A program made the translations under genes and the position numbers. A model generated the notes under the pieces. That model ran no database searches. It worked only from the letters and a program-made list of their open reading frames with translations, and had not been told where the DNA came from. This document shows positions 36,590 to 45,220 of a stretch of 64,000 nucleotides of DNA, one piece after another; positions within the stretch are counted from its first letter, which is position 1; every line of letters starts with the position of its first letter. This DNA comes from Thermogemmatispora onikobensis. Lineage in GTDB: Bacteria > Chloroflexota > Ktedonobacteria > Ktedonobacterales > Ktedonobacteraceae. Where the stretch lies: positions 1-64,000 of the forward strand of contig NZ_BDGT01000002.1 in NCBI RefSeq assembly GCF_001748285.1, in the 5' to 3' direction.

Positions 36590-38416
36590 ATGAGCCAGAG
36601 CTATGGTGTGCTACGGGTGGTGCGCATGTCCCACCTTCAACCCCCAACGACGCGGGGCTGGGCCATACGTACGCGCTCTCCAGTTGTCTGGTTGCCTGAT
36701 GAGCAGCTGGTGCACGTCCTGACGCGGCGTGAGACCAGCATTGGGAGGGCGCTCAGCAACGACGTTATCCTGATGGATCTCGCGGTCTCGCGCGAGCATG
36801 CGCGCGTGGTGCTCGATAGCGATGGTTGCTGGTACATTATCAACCTGACGCCTCACAACGTGATTCGGGTCAACGGGCAAGTCATTCCCTCGCGTGTGCC
36901 TTTTCCCCTGCGTTCCCAGGATATCATCGTCTTAGGCAGCACGATGCTCCAATTCCTGGCTCCCCATGTGGCTCTCGTGGGAGAGAGCGGAGAGCGGGCA
37001 GAGCAGATAGATGTCCGCTCTGCTGAGCAGGTCACGCAGTTGCTGCCGAGCACCCCCTCCCTGGGAGTCTCGCCTGCGTCTGGTGCTTCCATTCCGCCCA
37101 CCCTGCCGCCGGGCGAAGGAGGAATGACGGTCTTTGGGCCTTGGGGTGAGGAGGAGGGCGAAGAGGAGGACCTGCTTGGAGCGGGCATTACCATGCAATT
37201 CGCTCTCTCGCCGCGACTGGGAAGGCGTATGCGCTGGCTCATGGCCGGTGTTGGACTCAGTGTTCTCGCCATCTGTGCCCTCATGACCCTCATCCTCAAC
37301 AGTTTCATTGGCATCAATGCCCTGACGCAGAATGGCGCTTCCAGTCTGCTGGCTGCTCTCACCATTCCGCTCATTCCTGCCCTCGCTACCCTACTGCTCG
37401 TCAACTTTATCGATCGGTTCGAGCGAGAGCCGTGGTATCTTCGCCTGGCTACCTTTCTCTGGGGTATGGTAATTGCCATTCCCACCGCCTTCTTTATCGA
37501 GCGCCTGATCGATGGCGTGCTTCTCAATCTCTTGGAGCCGGGCACAAGTACGGTTCTGCGCTCGGCCTTGCAGGGTCTCAACGCCGGTTTCACTGAAGAG
37601 ACCGTTAAGGGGCTGGGCCTGCTCCTGCTCTTTCTGGTCCTGCGCGACCAGTTTGACAATATCACAGACGGCATTGTCTACTCGGCCATGATTGGGGCCG
37701 GCTTTGCCCTGGTAGAGAACTTCAGCTATTTCGCCAGTGGTTATCGCAACTCGCTGGTCTTTCTCATTATCTACCGGGTTGTCCTGGGCTGGTTGGGACA
37801 TCCGACCTTTACCGCCTGTTTTGGCGCGATGCTGGGCTACACGCGCCACACGCGCTCACGCTGGCAACAGGTGATCACCCCGTTGCTGGGCTACATCATG
37901 GCTGTCATGCTGCACAGCTTTTTCGATTTTGTGGACATTCAGGCGGGCATGGAGGTTCAGGCTAATCCTGGCAATACGCATGTGGCCATGTTAGCTCTGG
38001 TAGCGATCATCTGTGACTACGTTCCTCCTTTCCTTGCCCAGATGATGCTGCTCTATCTACTGATTCGCTCGCTGGCCCAGGAGGCGGCCATCATCCGCGA
38101 GTTTCTGGCCACCGAGGTGAGCAATGGCGTGGTCACGGTCGACGAGTATGCTTTACTGCAGCACTCCTTTCAGCGCACGCGCCAGGAGCGTAAGGCCCTC
38201 TGGCAGTATGGTTTCAAGCATTGGCTACGGGTCAAAGCCCTCTATCAAGCGGAGATTGGCCTGGCTTTTCGCAAGTGGCATGTGAGCATGGGCGACAGTC
38301 AAAAAAACGGCTATCTGCGCCAGCCGGAAGATGTCTATCGGGAGCGCATTCGCCGTTTGCGCCAGGAAATTCGCGCATTTGAGGAGCAGGAGCGAGCGAG
38401 GCGACGGGGGACCTGA
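36590..38416 (+). CDS. FHA domain - PrsW-family intramembrane protease fusion
   Basis: 608 aa. An N-terminal FHA domain (about 48-115) has GR at 52-53 and SREH at 67-70, the phosphothreonine-binding core. A 100-residue acidic/Pro linker follows, then a polytopic domain (about 215-510) with PrsW motifs: FTEETVK at 334-340, the FALVEN motif near 372-377, HPTFTACFG at 404-412 and HSFFDF at 442-447. PrsW proteases cut anti-sigma factors or related membrane proteins. Coupling to an FHA domain suggests control by Ser/Thr kinases. The C-terminal ~90 residues are a charged helical tail. The start may be 36590 or the ATG at 36626 (no strong Shine-Dalgarno for either). Confidence 0.85.
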   Translation: MSQSYGVLRVVRMSHLQPPTTRGWAIRTRSPVVWLPDEQLVHVLTRRETSIGRALSNDVILMDLAVSREHARVVLDSDGCWYIINLTPHNVIRVNGQVIPSRVPFPLRSQDIIVLGSTMLQFLAPHVALVGESGERAEQIDVRSAEQVTQLLPSTPSLGVSPASGASIPPTLPPGEGGMTVFGPWGEEEGEEEDLLGAGITMQFALSPRLGRRMRWLMAGVGLSVLAICALMTLILNSFIGINALTQNGASSLLAALTIPLIPALATLLLVNFIDRFEREPWYLRLATFLWGMVIAIPTAFFIERLIDGVLLNLLEPGTSTVLRSALQGLNAGFTEETVKGLGLLLLFLVLRDQFDNITDGIVYSAMIGAGFALVENFSYFASGYRNSLVFLIIYRVVLGWLGHPTFTACFGAMLGYTRHTRSRWQQVITPLLGYIMAVMLHSFFDFVDIQAGMEVQANPGNTHVAMLALVAIICDYVPPFLAQMMLLYLLIRSLAQEAAIIREFLATEVSNGVVTVDEYALLQHSFQRTRQERKALWQYGFKHWLRVKALYQAEIGLAFRKWHVSMGDSQKNGYLRQPEDVYRERIRRLRQEIRAFEEQERARRRGT

Positions 38417-38445
38417 GCCGTCTATTCTCGCAGCGGAGCGCTTTG

Positions 38446-38454
38446 TGGTACACT
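38446..38454 (+). promoter_or_regulatory. Weak extended -10-like element before E1alpha gene
   Basis: TGG followed by TACACT (38449-38454, four of six). It would give a ~210-nt leader to the ATG at 38671. No -35 recognised. Confidence 0.25.
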
Positions 38455-38670
38455 TATGGGGGCAGGCGCGTCCATCACCACGGCCAGAGAAGCAGACGAG
38501 CTGCCTACTGCTGCCAAGCGGTGGGAAGGGTGGTGAAGCCGTTTCTGGTGAGGCTCGCTGCTGGTCGCTGGTCGTTGGAGATGCCCGTTGTCGGCCACAC
38601 AGACAGACGCTCACTCCCTCGTCAGGCAGGGATCAGGCGATCACAATGCGGAGGAGTATCCCAGAGGATC

Positions 38671-39765
38671 ATGAGCGAAGCGGAGCGGGCTGACCTGCTG
38701 TTGCAGATCTATTATTATATGCGCCTCACCCGCGCGATGGAGGATCGTACGCGCACGCTCTTTCTCCAGGGGCGGATTGTCGGCGGAGTCTATACGGCGC
38801 AGGGTCATGAGGCGACGACCGTCGGGGCGGCGATGACGCTGCGCGATGGAGACTGCATTGTACCGCAGCACCGGGATCTGGGCATGCATCTGGTACGGGG
38901 AGTCTCGCCACGCGCTGTGATGTGCCAGTGGTTGGCACGCGGCAATGCTCCGACGCTGGGACGCGACGGCCAATTGCACATTGGCGATATGCATCAAGGG
39001 GTCGTCCCGATGATCAGTATGCTGGGCGAGTCGCTGCCGGTGGCCTGCGGCGTAGCCCTGGTCATGAAGATGCGCCGCCGTTCAACGGTGGTGCTGGCCA
39101 GCTGTGGCGATGGGGCGACCAGCACCGGGGCCTTTCACGAGGCCCTCAATTTTGCTGCGGTGCAGCGATTGCCCGTCGTCTTTCTGATCGAGAACAATGG
39201 CTATGCCTATTCGACGCCGAACGCCAGGCAGTTTGCCATTGAGCAGCTTGCGCAGCGGGCGGTGGCCTATGGTATGCCCGGCGAGAGTGTCGATGGCAAT
39301 GACGTGCTGGCGGTGATGGAAGCTGTCGAGCGGGCAGTGGCTCATGCGCGCAGTGGCCGCGGGCCGGCGCTCGTCGAGTGCCGTACTTTCCGCGTTCGGG
39401 GCCACTCCGAGGCCGATAAGGCCGACTATGTGCCGCCAGCCCTGCGCGAGGAGTGGCTCGCCAGGGACCCAATCAAGCGGTTTGAAGGCTATTTAACAGC
39501 TCAGGGACTGCTGAGCGCAGAGCGCCGCCGGGAGATCGAGGCCCGGGTGCGGGCCGTGGTCGATGATGCCGTGGCCTTTGCCGAGGCCAGTCCCCCACCC
39601 GATCCGGCGACCGTGGCCGACTATGTCTTTGCTCCCGATGGCCCGATCGCTATCGTTGGCGAGCCGGGCGCCACCGATCCTCGCTATGTCAATGCGTTGG
39701 ATACGCGCACCGGAAGGCCTTTCTGCACGATGAGTCAGGTAGAGGAGGCTGTTACTCAGTTATGA
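38671..39765 (+). CDS. 2-oxoacid dehydrogenase E1 component, alpha subunit
   Basis: 364 aa from the ATG at 38671. An open frame extends further upstream to 38443 but is unlike the family and lacks a ribosome-binding site. The thiamine-diphosphate motif GDGATSTGAF starts at 146 and ends with ENNGYA around 174-179, giving the standard GDG...NN spacing. The activation-loop-like RGHSEADKADY lies near 250. With E1beta it decarboxylates a 2-oxoacid (pyruvate, branched-chain oxoacid or acetoin), transferring the acyl group to lipoyl-E2. The substrate type cannot be fixed. The stop overlaps the E1beta ATG (ATGA). Confidence 0.93.
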   Translation: MSEAERADLLLQIYYYMRLTRAMEDRTRTLFLQGRIVGGVYTAQGHEATTVGAAMTLRDGDCIVPQHRDLGMHLVRGVSPRAVMCQWLARGNAPTLGRDGQLHIGDMHQGVVPMISMLGESLPVACGVALVMKMRRRSTVVLASCGDGATSTGAFHEALNFAAVQRLPVVFLIENNGYAYSTPNARQFAIEQLAQRAVAYGMPGESVDGNDVLAVMEAVERAVAHARSGRGPALVECRTFRVRGHSEADKADYVPPALREEWLARDPIKRFEGYLTAQGLLSAERRREIEARVRAVVDDAVAFAEASPPPDPATVADYVFAPDGPIAIVGEPGATDPRYVNALDTRTGRPFCTMSQVEEAVTQL

Positions 39766-40745
39766 CTGCGGTAACCTATCTGGAAGCGATCAGCCAGGCA
39801 ATTCGCGAGGAGATGCGGCGCGACGAGTCGGTCTTTCTCCTTGGCGAGGATGTGGGCACCTACGGAGGGGCCTTCAAGGTGAGCGCCGGCTTCCTGGAGG
39901 AGTTCGGCCCGGAGCGGGTGATCGATACGCCAATGTCTGAGACGGCGATCATTGGCTCGGCGGTGGGGGCCGCCTTGATGGGAATGCGCCCGATCGCTGA
40001 AATGCAGTATATCGATTTTATCACCTGCGGCTTCGATCAGATCGTGAACATGGCCTGTAAGATGTACTGGCGCTCTGGTATCCCTTTGCCGCTGGTGATC
40101 CGTGGTCCCGCAGGCGGCGGCACGCATGGTGGCCCGTTTCATTCGGCCAGCCCAGAAGCCTGGTTCTTCCACACGCCCGGGATCAAGGTAGTGATGCCGG
40201 CCACCACCTACGATGCCAAGGGCCTTCTGAAGGCGGCGATCCGCGATAACAACCCCGTCCTCTATCTGGAGCATAAGCTGCTCTATCGCCTGCCGGAGCT
40301 GCGCGAAGAGCTGCCCAGTGAGGACTACATTGTGCCGTTGGGGAAGGCCATCATTCGCCGCCGTGGTCGCCATATGACGATGCTGACCTATGGGGCAATG
40401 GTTCATCAGTGCCTCAAGGCTGCCGAGCAGCTCGCCTCTGAGGACGGTCTGGCGGTCGAAGTGGTCGATTTGCGTAGCCTGACCCCTCTTGATCGCCAGA
40501 CAATTAAGGAGTCGGTCATGCGAACCAATAAGGTACTGATTGTGCATGAGGATACGCTGACCGGGGGTGTGGGGGCCGAGCTGGCAGCTCTGCTGGCCGA
40601 GGAGCTATTTGACTATCTCGACGGCCCGATTATGCGGGTGGCCGCTCCCGATGCTCCCTATCCCTATGCCCCTCCTCTGGAGATGGCCTACTTGCCTGGC
40701 GTCGAGCGCATCGTGGCCGTTGCCCGTCAGCTCGCTGCCTACTAG
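39762..40745 (+). CDS. 2-oxoacid dehydrogenase E1 component, beta subunit
   Basis: 327 aa, family length. N-terminal motif LGEDVGTYGGAFKVS near 27-41, followed by GPERVIDTPMSETAIIGSAVG and a conserved GGGTHGGPFHSASPEAWF loop. Forms an alpha2beta2 E1 with the preceding gene and houses part of the active site. ATGA overlap with E1alpha ensures stoichiometric translation. The 162-bp gap to the E2 gene is purine-rich with no promoter obvious. Confidence 0.93.
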   Translation: MTAVTYLEAISQAIREEMRRDESVFLLGEDVGTYGGAFKVSAGFLEEFGPERVIDTPMSETAIIGSAVGAALMGMRPIAEMQYIDFITCGFDQIVNMACKMYWRSGIPLPLVIRGPAGGGTHGGPFHSASPEAWFFHTPGIKVVMPATTYDAKGLLKAAIRDNNPVLYLEHKLLYRLPELREELPSEDYIVPLGKAIIRRRGRHMTMLTYGAMVHQCLKAAEQLASEDGLAVEVVDLRSLTPLDRQTIKESVMRTNKVLIVHEDTLTGGVGAELAALLAEELFDYLDGPIMRVAAPDAPYPYAPPLEMAYLPGVERIVAVARQLAAY

Positions 40746-40907
40746 CCCGACGAGGTCCGTGCTCCCTCCGTCCTTGGGAGCGACCATGTGACGAAGTGCG
40801 CGGTGAGTGAGTTCGTGAGGCCGGGGAGGCGTAAAAGGAGAAAGGGAGAGCAATTTGCTCGCCTCTGAAAGGAAACCGATGGAGTAATTGTTTGCGAGGA
40901 GTGGACT

Positions 40908-42299
40908 ATGCCAACGCCGGTGAAATTCCCCCGTCTCGGCGAGTCAGTTGCAGAAGGAACTGTCGCTGCCTGGCTCAAGCGTGAAGGCGATTATGTGGAA
41001 AAGGATGAGGCTCTGGCCGAGGTAGTGACCGACAAGGTCAATGCTGAGCTTCCTTCACCTGTGGCTGGTCGGTTGGTGAAAATTCTGGTGCCAGCTGATC
41101 AGACGGTACCAGTCGGGACTGCCATCGCCCTCGTTGAGGAGGAAGGAGCGGGGGCGGAGGTCGCAGAGGAAGCGAGGGCTGGTCAGAGCGAGAGTGGTAG
41201 TGTAGCCGCTGCTCAGCCGGCGCCCGTAGGTGAGCAGGTGACTTCTGCAGCTGCAGTGCAACGTGGCACCTCGGCCCTCTCGGTAGCGGCTGAGGCCGTG
41301 ACGGCGGAGCCACACGATGGTCAGCAGCCTGGCGAACGTCAGCGCATTTCGCCCCTGGCGCGTCGCCTTGCTCGCGAGCATGGCATCGACCTGAACGAAA
41401 TCAAGGGTACGGGCGTCGGTGGACGGGTGCGCAAAGAAGACATCCTGGCTTATCTGGAGCAGCGTCAGCTTGGCGAGCAGACGATTCAGGCACCCGCCGC
41501 CGCGGCTGTGACTCTCCAGCCCGGGCCTGCCTCCACCGCTGGCGTCAGCACAGCTGCAGGTGCTGCCAGGGGACCAGAGCCGGTGGCTGTTGGCCCCGAT
41601 GAGGAAGTCGTCGTCCCCGATCGTATGCGCCTGGCCATCGCTGAGCACATGGTCCGTAGCAAGCGGACAGCACCCCATGCCACCACCGTTGTCGAGGTCG
41701 ATATGACCGCCATTGCGCGCTGGCTGGAGCGCAACAAAGAGGAATTCAAGCGACGCGAGGGCTACAGTATCAGCTACGTGCCCTTCGTCATGAAAGCGGT
41801 CTGTGAAGGCATTCGGAAGGTACCGCTGATCAACTCCAGCTGGACCGAGGATAACCGTATCATTGTCAAGAAGCGTATCCATCTCGGGGTGGCGGTTGCT
41901 ACCGATAGTGGCCTGGTGGTGCCGACCATTCATGATGCCGACCAGTACACCATTGCTGGCCTGGCGCGGCGTCTCAATGAAGTAGCGCAGCGAGCGCGCA
42001 GCAACCGTCTGACGGTGCAGGACCTGCAAGGAAGCACCTTTGTGGTTAATAATCCGGGTACCTTTGGTACAATACTATCGGTACCGATTATCAATCAGCC
42101 CCATGCAGCTATTCTCAGCATGGATGCCGTGGTCAAGCGCCCGGTAGTGACAGAGGACGATGCCATTGCCATTCGCTACATGATGTATCTCTGTCTCTCC
42201 TTTGACCATCGCATCCTCGATGGAGCCGGGGCGGCCACTTTCCTGCAGGCTGTGCGAGCCAAACTGCAGAGCTACGGGCCGGAGATCGATGTCTATTAA
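40908..42299 (+). CDS. Dihydrolipoamide acyltransferase (E2) of a 2-oxoacid dehydrogenase
   Basis: 463 aa. One N-terminal lipoyl domain with the lipoylated Lys43 in VVTDKVNAEL, an Ala/Glu-rich linker, a peripheral subunit-binding domain (RISPLARRLAREHGIDL, 146-182), a second flexible linker and a catalytic domain with HRILDG at 434-439 (HxxxDG). The E2 core transfers the acyl group to CoA. The lipoyl domain's own E3 partner (dihydrolipoamide dehydrogenase) is not in the window. GAGGAG precedes the start. lipA follows, which supplies the lipoyl cofactor. Confidence 0.95.
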   Translation: MPTPVKFPRLGESVAEGTVAAWLKREGDYVEKDEALAEVVTDKVNAELPSPVAGRLVKILVPADQTVPVGTAIALVEEEGAGAEVAEEARAGQSESGSVAAAQPAPVGEQVTSAAAVQRGTSALSVAAEAVTAEPHDGQQPGERQRISPLARRLAREHGIDLNEIKGTGVGGRVRKEDILAYLEQRQLGEQTIQAPAAAAVTLQPGPASTAGVSTAAGAARGPEPVAVGPDEEVVVPDRMRLAIAEHMVRSKRTAPHATTVVEVDMTAIARWLERNKEEFKRREGYSISYVPFVMKAVCEGIRKVPLINSSWTEDNRIIVKKRIHLGVAVATDSGLVVPTIHDADQYTIAGLARRLNEVAQRARSNRLTVQDLQGSTFVVNNPGTFGTILSVPIINQPHAAILSMDAVVKRPVVTEDDAIAIRYMMYLCLSFDHRILDGAGAATFLQAVRAKLQSYGPEIDVY

Positions 42300-42502
42300 A
42301 GAGGCTGCTAATGGGGCAAAGGGAGAGAGAGGAGACAGCGCAAGCGGCAGCCTGCTGATCCCGCTGCTGATCTGGCGGCGTACTTGAGCAGGCCAGGTGG
42401 AGTAGGCCAGACCTGGCAAGTGCCAGGCAGTCAGCAAAGGGAGCGATACGAGAGCGAAGCTGAAGCCGAAGCCAAGCCAAGAGAGGAAGTAGAGGAACGA
42501 TC

Positions 42503-43375
42503 ATGGCGACCATTATCCCTGAGCGCCGCCCCTCGTGGTTACGTGTGCGCCCGCCCGAGGGAGAGGGCTATGAAGAGATCAAGCGGCTCATGCGCAGCAA
42601 AGCGCTACACACAGTCTGCGAGGAGGCGCGCTGTCCCAACATCCGTGAATGCTGGGGGCATGGCACTGCCACCTTCATGATTCTGGGGCGCATCTGCACT
42701 CGCAGCTGTGGCTTCTGTGCCGTTGAGACGGGGCGTCCCCTGGGTGTAGACTGGGAAGAGCCGAAGCGGGTAGCGGAGGCCGTACGACAGATGGGGCTGC
42801 GTTATGCCGTAGTGACCTCGGTCAATCGCGACGAATTGAAGGACGGCGGGGCCTCTATCTTTGCCGCGACCATTCGCTGGATTCGGCGCCTCAATCCCGG
42901 CTGCAAGGTGGAGGTGCTCACGCCCGATTTCAAGGGAGACTACGAAGCGCTCAAGGTGGTGATGGACGCCAGACCCGATGTCTTCAACCACAACGTGGAG
43001 ACGGTTCCGCGCCTCTACCGTCGTGTGCGGCCCCAGGCAGTCTACCAGCGCTCGCTGCAGGTGCTCAAATGGGCCAAGGAGCTGAATCCGGCGGCCCCCA
43101 CCAAGTCCGGCTTCATGCTTGGTCTTGGCGAAACCTGGGACGAGGTGCTGGAGGTCATGCGTGATTTGCGTGCCCATGACGTGGATATCCTCACCATTGG
43201 CCAGTACCTGCGTCCCTCTTTCCAGCATCTGCCGATCCAGCGCTATGTCCCGCTGGAGGAGTTTGCCGCGCTCAAAGAGGAAGGGAAGAAAATGGGCTTT
43301 CGTCACGTAGAGTCCGGCCCCTTTGTGCGCAGCTCCTATCACGCTCACGAGCAGGCTGAGGAGGCTCTGGGGTGA
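42503..43375 (+). CDS. lipA: Lipoyl synthase
   Basis: 290 aa. The auxiliary-cluster cysteines are C39, C44 and C50, and the radical-SAM motif CTRSCGFC has C65, C69 and C72. The C-terminal RSSYHA supplies the serine ligand of the auxiliary cluster. LipA inserts two sulfurs into octanoyl-protein to make lipoyl groups needed by the adjacent E2. Location straight after E2 suggests coordinated expression; the gap is 203 bp. GAGGAAC stands before the ATG. No octanoyltransferase (lipB) lies in the window. Confidence 0.97.
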   Translation: MATIIPERRPSWLRVRPPEGEGYEEIKRLMRSKALHTVCEEARCPNIRECWGHGTATFMILGRICTRSCGFCAVETGRPLGVDWEEPKRVAEAVRQMGLRYAVVTSVNRDELKDGGASIFAATIRWIRRLNPGCKVEVLTPDFKGDYEALKVVMDARPDVFNHNVETVPRLYRRVRPQAVYQRSLQVLKWAKELNPAAPTKSGFMLGLGETWDEVLEVMRDLRAHDVDILTIGQYLRPSFQHLPIQRYVPLEEFAALKEEGKKMGFRHVESGPFVRSSYHAHEQAEEALG

Positions 43376-43513
43376 GCGTGCCGGTGGGGGCGGGAGTTGC
43401 GCTGCGGCGCTGGTTCTGTTGGCGCTGGCTCGGCTCAAGCACGCAGCCGGCGCCCTCAGTGGCTGCGCGCCCGTGGCACTCGCTAAACTTCAACTGAGGA
43501 GGGGAAGCTGCTC

Positions 43514-44320
43514 ATGAAAGCACGGCTCAACGGCGTCCAAATCGCCTATGACGATCATGGTGCGGGCTTGCCTGTGCTCTTTCTGCATGCTTTCCCACTG
43601 AATCGCAGCATGTGGCAGAGCGAGATGGAGGGACTCCTGCGGGAAGGCCGCTATCGCCTGGTCGCTCTCGATTGGCGCGGCTTCGGCGAGAGCGAGATTG
43701 ATCGTGAGATTCTCACGATGGAGACGCTGGCCGACGATGTGGCAGCGCTGATGGACTGGTTGGGCATGGATGGCGCTGTGCTCTGCGGTCTGTCGATGGG
43801 GGGCTATGTGGCCTTTGCCTTTCTGCGCAAGTATCCCCAGCGTGTCCGTGGTCTGATTCTGGCCGATACACGACCTGAACCTGACAGCGAGGAGGGGAAG
43901 GCTAATCGCGAGCAGTTGGCGCGTCTGGCTGAAATCCAGGGCGTGGAGGCGGTGGCCGATCTGCAGATTCCGCGTCTCCTCTCGGAAGAAACGCGCCGCC
44001 AGCGGCCCGAGGTTGAGGCTCAGGTGCGGCGCTTGATCGCGGCGGCAACGCCGCGGGGCATTGCTGCAGCCTCACGTGGTATGGCTCAGCGTGCCGATGC
44101 CCGTGAGCTATTGTCTACCATTCGCTGCCCGGCGCTGGTTGTCGTGGGCGAGCTGGATCAGCTTTCGCCACCCTCGCTGGCCCGGGAATATGCGGCGCGC
44201 ATTCCACAGGCCCAGCTGCAGGTGATTCCGCGGGCGGCGCATCTCTCCAATTTGGAGCAGCCACAGGCTTTCCTTGACACCATTAGCGCTTTCCTGCGCT
44301 CCTCAATCCCGGCTCTGTGA
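43514..44320 (+). CDS. Alpha/beta-hydrolase
   Basis: 268 aa. The nucleophile elbow GLSMGG is at 92-97 (Ser94), the acid is probably Asp215 (VVGELDQLSPP) and the base His243 (RAAHLSNLEQP). LFLHAFPLN near 22-30 supplies the oxyanion-hole region. It resembles 3-oxoadipate enol-lactonase and similar esterases, but that assignment is only by general similarity. GAGGAGGGG precedes the ATG. Neighbours lipA and the CheY-like gene give no clue to its role. Confidence 0.9.
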   Translation: MKARLNGVQIAYDDHGAGLPVLFLHAFPLNRSMWQSEMEGLLREGRYRLVALDWRGFGESEIDREILTMETLADDVAALMDWLGMDGAVLCGLSMGGYVAFAFLRKYPQRVRGLILADTRPEPDSEEGKANREQLARLAEIQGVEAVADLQIPRLLSEETRRQRPEVEAQVRRLIAAATPRGIAAASRGMAQRADARELLSTIRCPALVVVGELDQLSPPSLAREYAARIPQAQLQVIPRAAHLSNLEQPQAFLDTISAFLRSSIPAL

Positions 44321-44550
44321 GCAGGCAAGGTGGCAAGTGGGCCCCTCCTCTGGGCGGAGGAGCGAAATGCGGATCAGAGGAGCCGGTGCGCTGGGCTTGG
44401 GCTGTAGGGGAGGTAGGCTGTAGGCGAGCGGAGTGGTCGGGAGGGGAGGGCCTTCCAGCAGCGGCCCCTGGCTCGCTCGCGCCTTCGATCAACGGCGGGA
44501 GCGCCCGCTGGCGCTAGCGGTTGGTAGAGGTGATATATGGGTAGTGCTCT

Positions 44551-44985
44551 ATGGTAAGGGGAAAACAAGAAGAAGCAATGGACAATGATTGTGATCGGAG
44601 TGCAGGCCATCACCCGATTGTGCTGGTTGTGGATGATAATCCGGCCATTCGCGACATGGTAGCCTGGGCGCTGGAGCTGGATGGCTATGAGCCAGCGGAG
44701 GCTGCTGAAGGTCAAGAGGCGCTGGCCTGGGTCGATAATGCGGTGCGCGAGGGGCGCTATCCTTCCGTGATCCTGCTCGACCTCGCCATGCCGGGTATGG
44801 ATGGTGAGACCTTCTTGCAGCGCCTGCGCTCGCAATGGGAGCCGGCTTATCCTTTTCCTCGAATTGTGGTCATCACCGCCGGAACCGGCTTGACCACTGC
44901 TGCCGCTTTAGATGTGCAGCAGATCATTGTCAAGCCCTTTCACGTGCGAGACCTGCTCGAGGTCATCCGCCGTCTCACCGCCTGA
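44551..44985 (+). CDS. Single-domain response regulator (CheY-like)
   Basis: 144 aa from the ATG at 44551, or 135 aa from the ATG at 44578; neither has a strong Shine-Dalgarno. The receiver residues are Asp28-Asp29 (VVDDN), the phosphoacceptor Asp77 (ILLDLAMPGMDG), Thr109 (VITAG) and Lys128 (VKPF). No output domain is present. It probably acts through protein interaction. No histidine kinase lies nearby. It ends in a convergent junction with two hairpins. Confidence 0.9.
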   Translation: MVRGKQEEAMDNDCDRSAGHHPIVLVVDDNPAIRDMVAWALELDGYEPAEAAEGQEALAWVDNAVREGRYPSVILLDLAMPGMDGETFLQRLRSQWEPAYPFPRIVVITAGTGLTTAAALDVQQIIVKPFHVRDLLEVIRRLTA

Positions 44986-45071
44986 GGCCAGCCAGAGCCA
45001 CCAGGCGAGCCAGCCTCTTGCGGAAGAAGGACGGCAGGGGGGAGAAGAGAGGTGTATGTTCTCCCCGCCAG

Positions 45072-45102
45072 GTGGCAGGAGCCTGCGTCAGGCTCTTGCC
45101 AC
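45072..45102. terminator. Bidirectional terminator-like hairpin (CheY / GT-C junction)
   Basis: GTGGCAGGAGCCTG (45072-45085) pairs with CAGGCTCTTGCCAC (45089-45102): 14 base pairs including one G-U, with a 3-nt loop. It is the most compact strong hairpin seen in the window, without a U-run. Confidence 0.6.
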
Positions 45103-45140
45103 TACCACTTGGGCTGTCTCTCTGCCAGATGACAGGCAAG

Positions 45141-45160
45141 CATCAGATGCTCCTCTGATG
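45141..45160. terminator. Second hairpin in CheY / GT-C junction
   Basis: CATCAGA (45141-45147), a 6-nt loop, TCTGATG (45154-45160): 7 perfect base pairs. It lies 60 bp from the GT-C stop and may act as its terminator. Confidence 0.35.
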
Positions 45161-45220
45161 GGTGAGGAGATCCCCATCCTGTCCCTGGCGCTGTTCCTCT
45201 CTTGCAGCGCTTCTTTCAGC

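Noticed and set aside
41055-42029. 324-codon minus-strand frame opposite the E2 gene
   Set aside because: Antisense shadow of the E2 gene with lipoyl and catalytic motifs.
35148-44985. CRISPR array near cas6
   Set aside because: Searched by eye on both sides; no direct repeats with regular spacers were seen.
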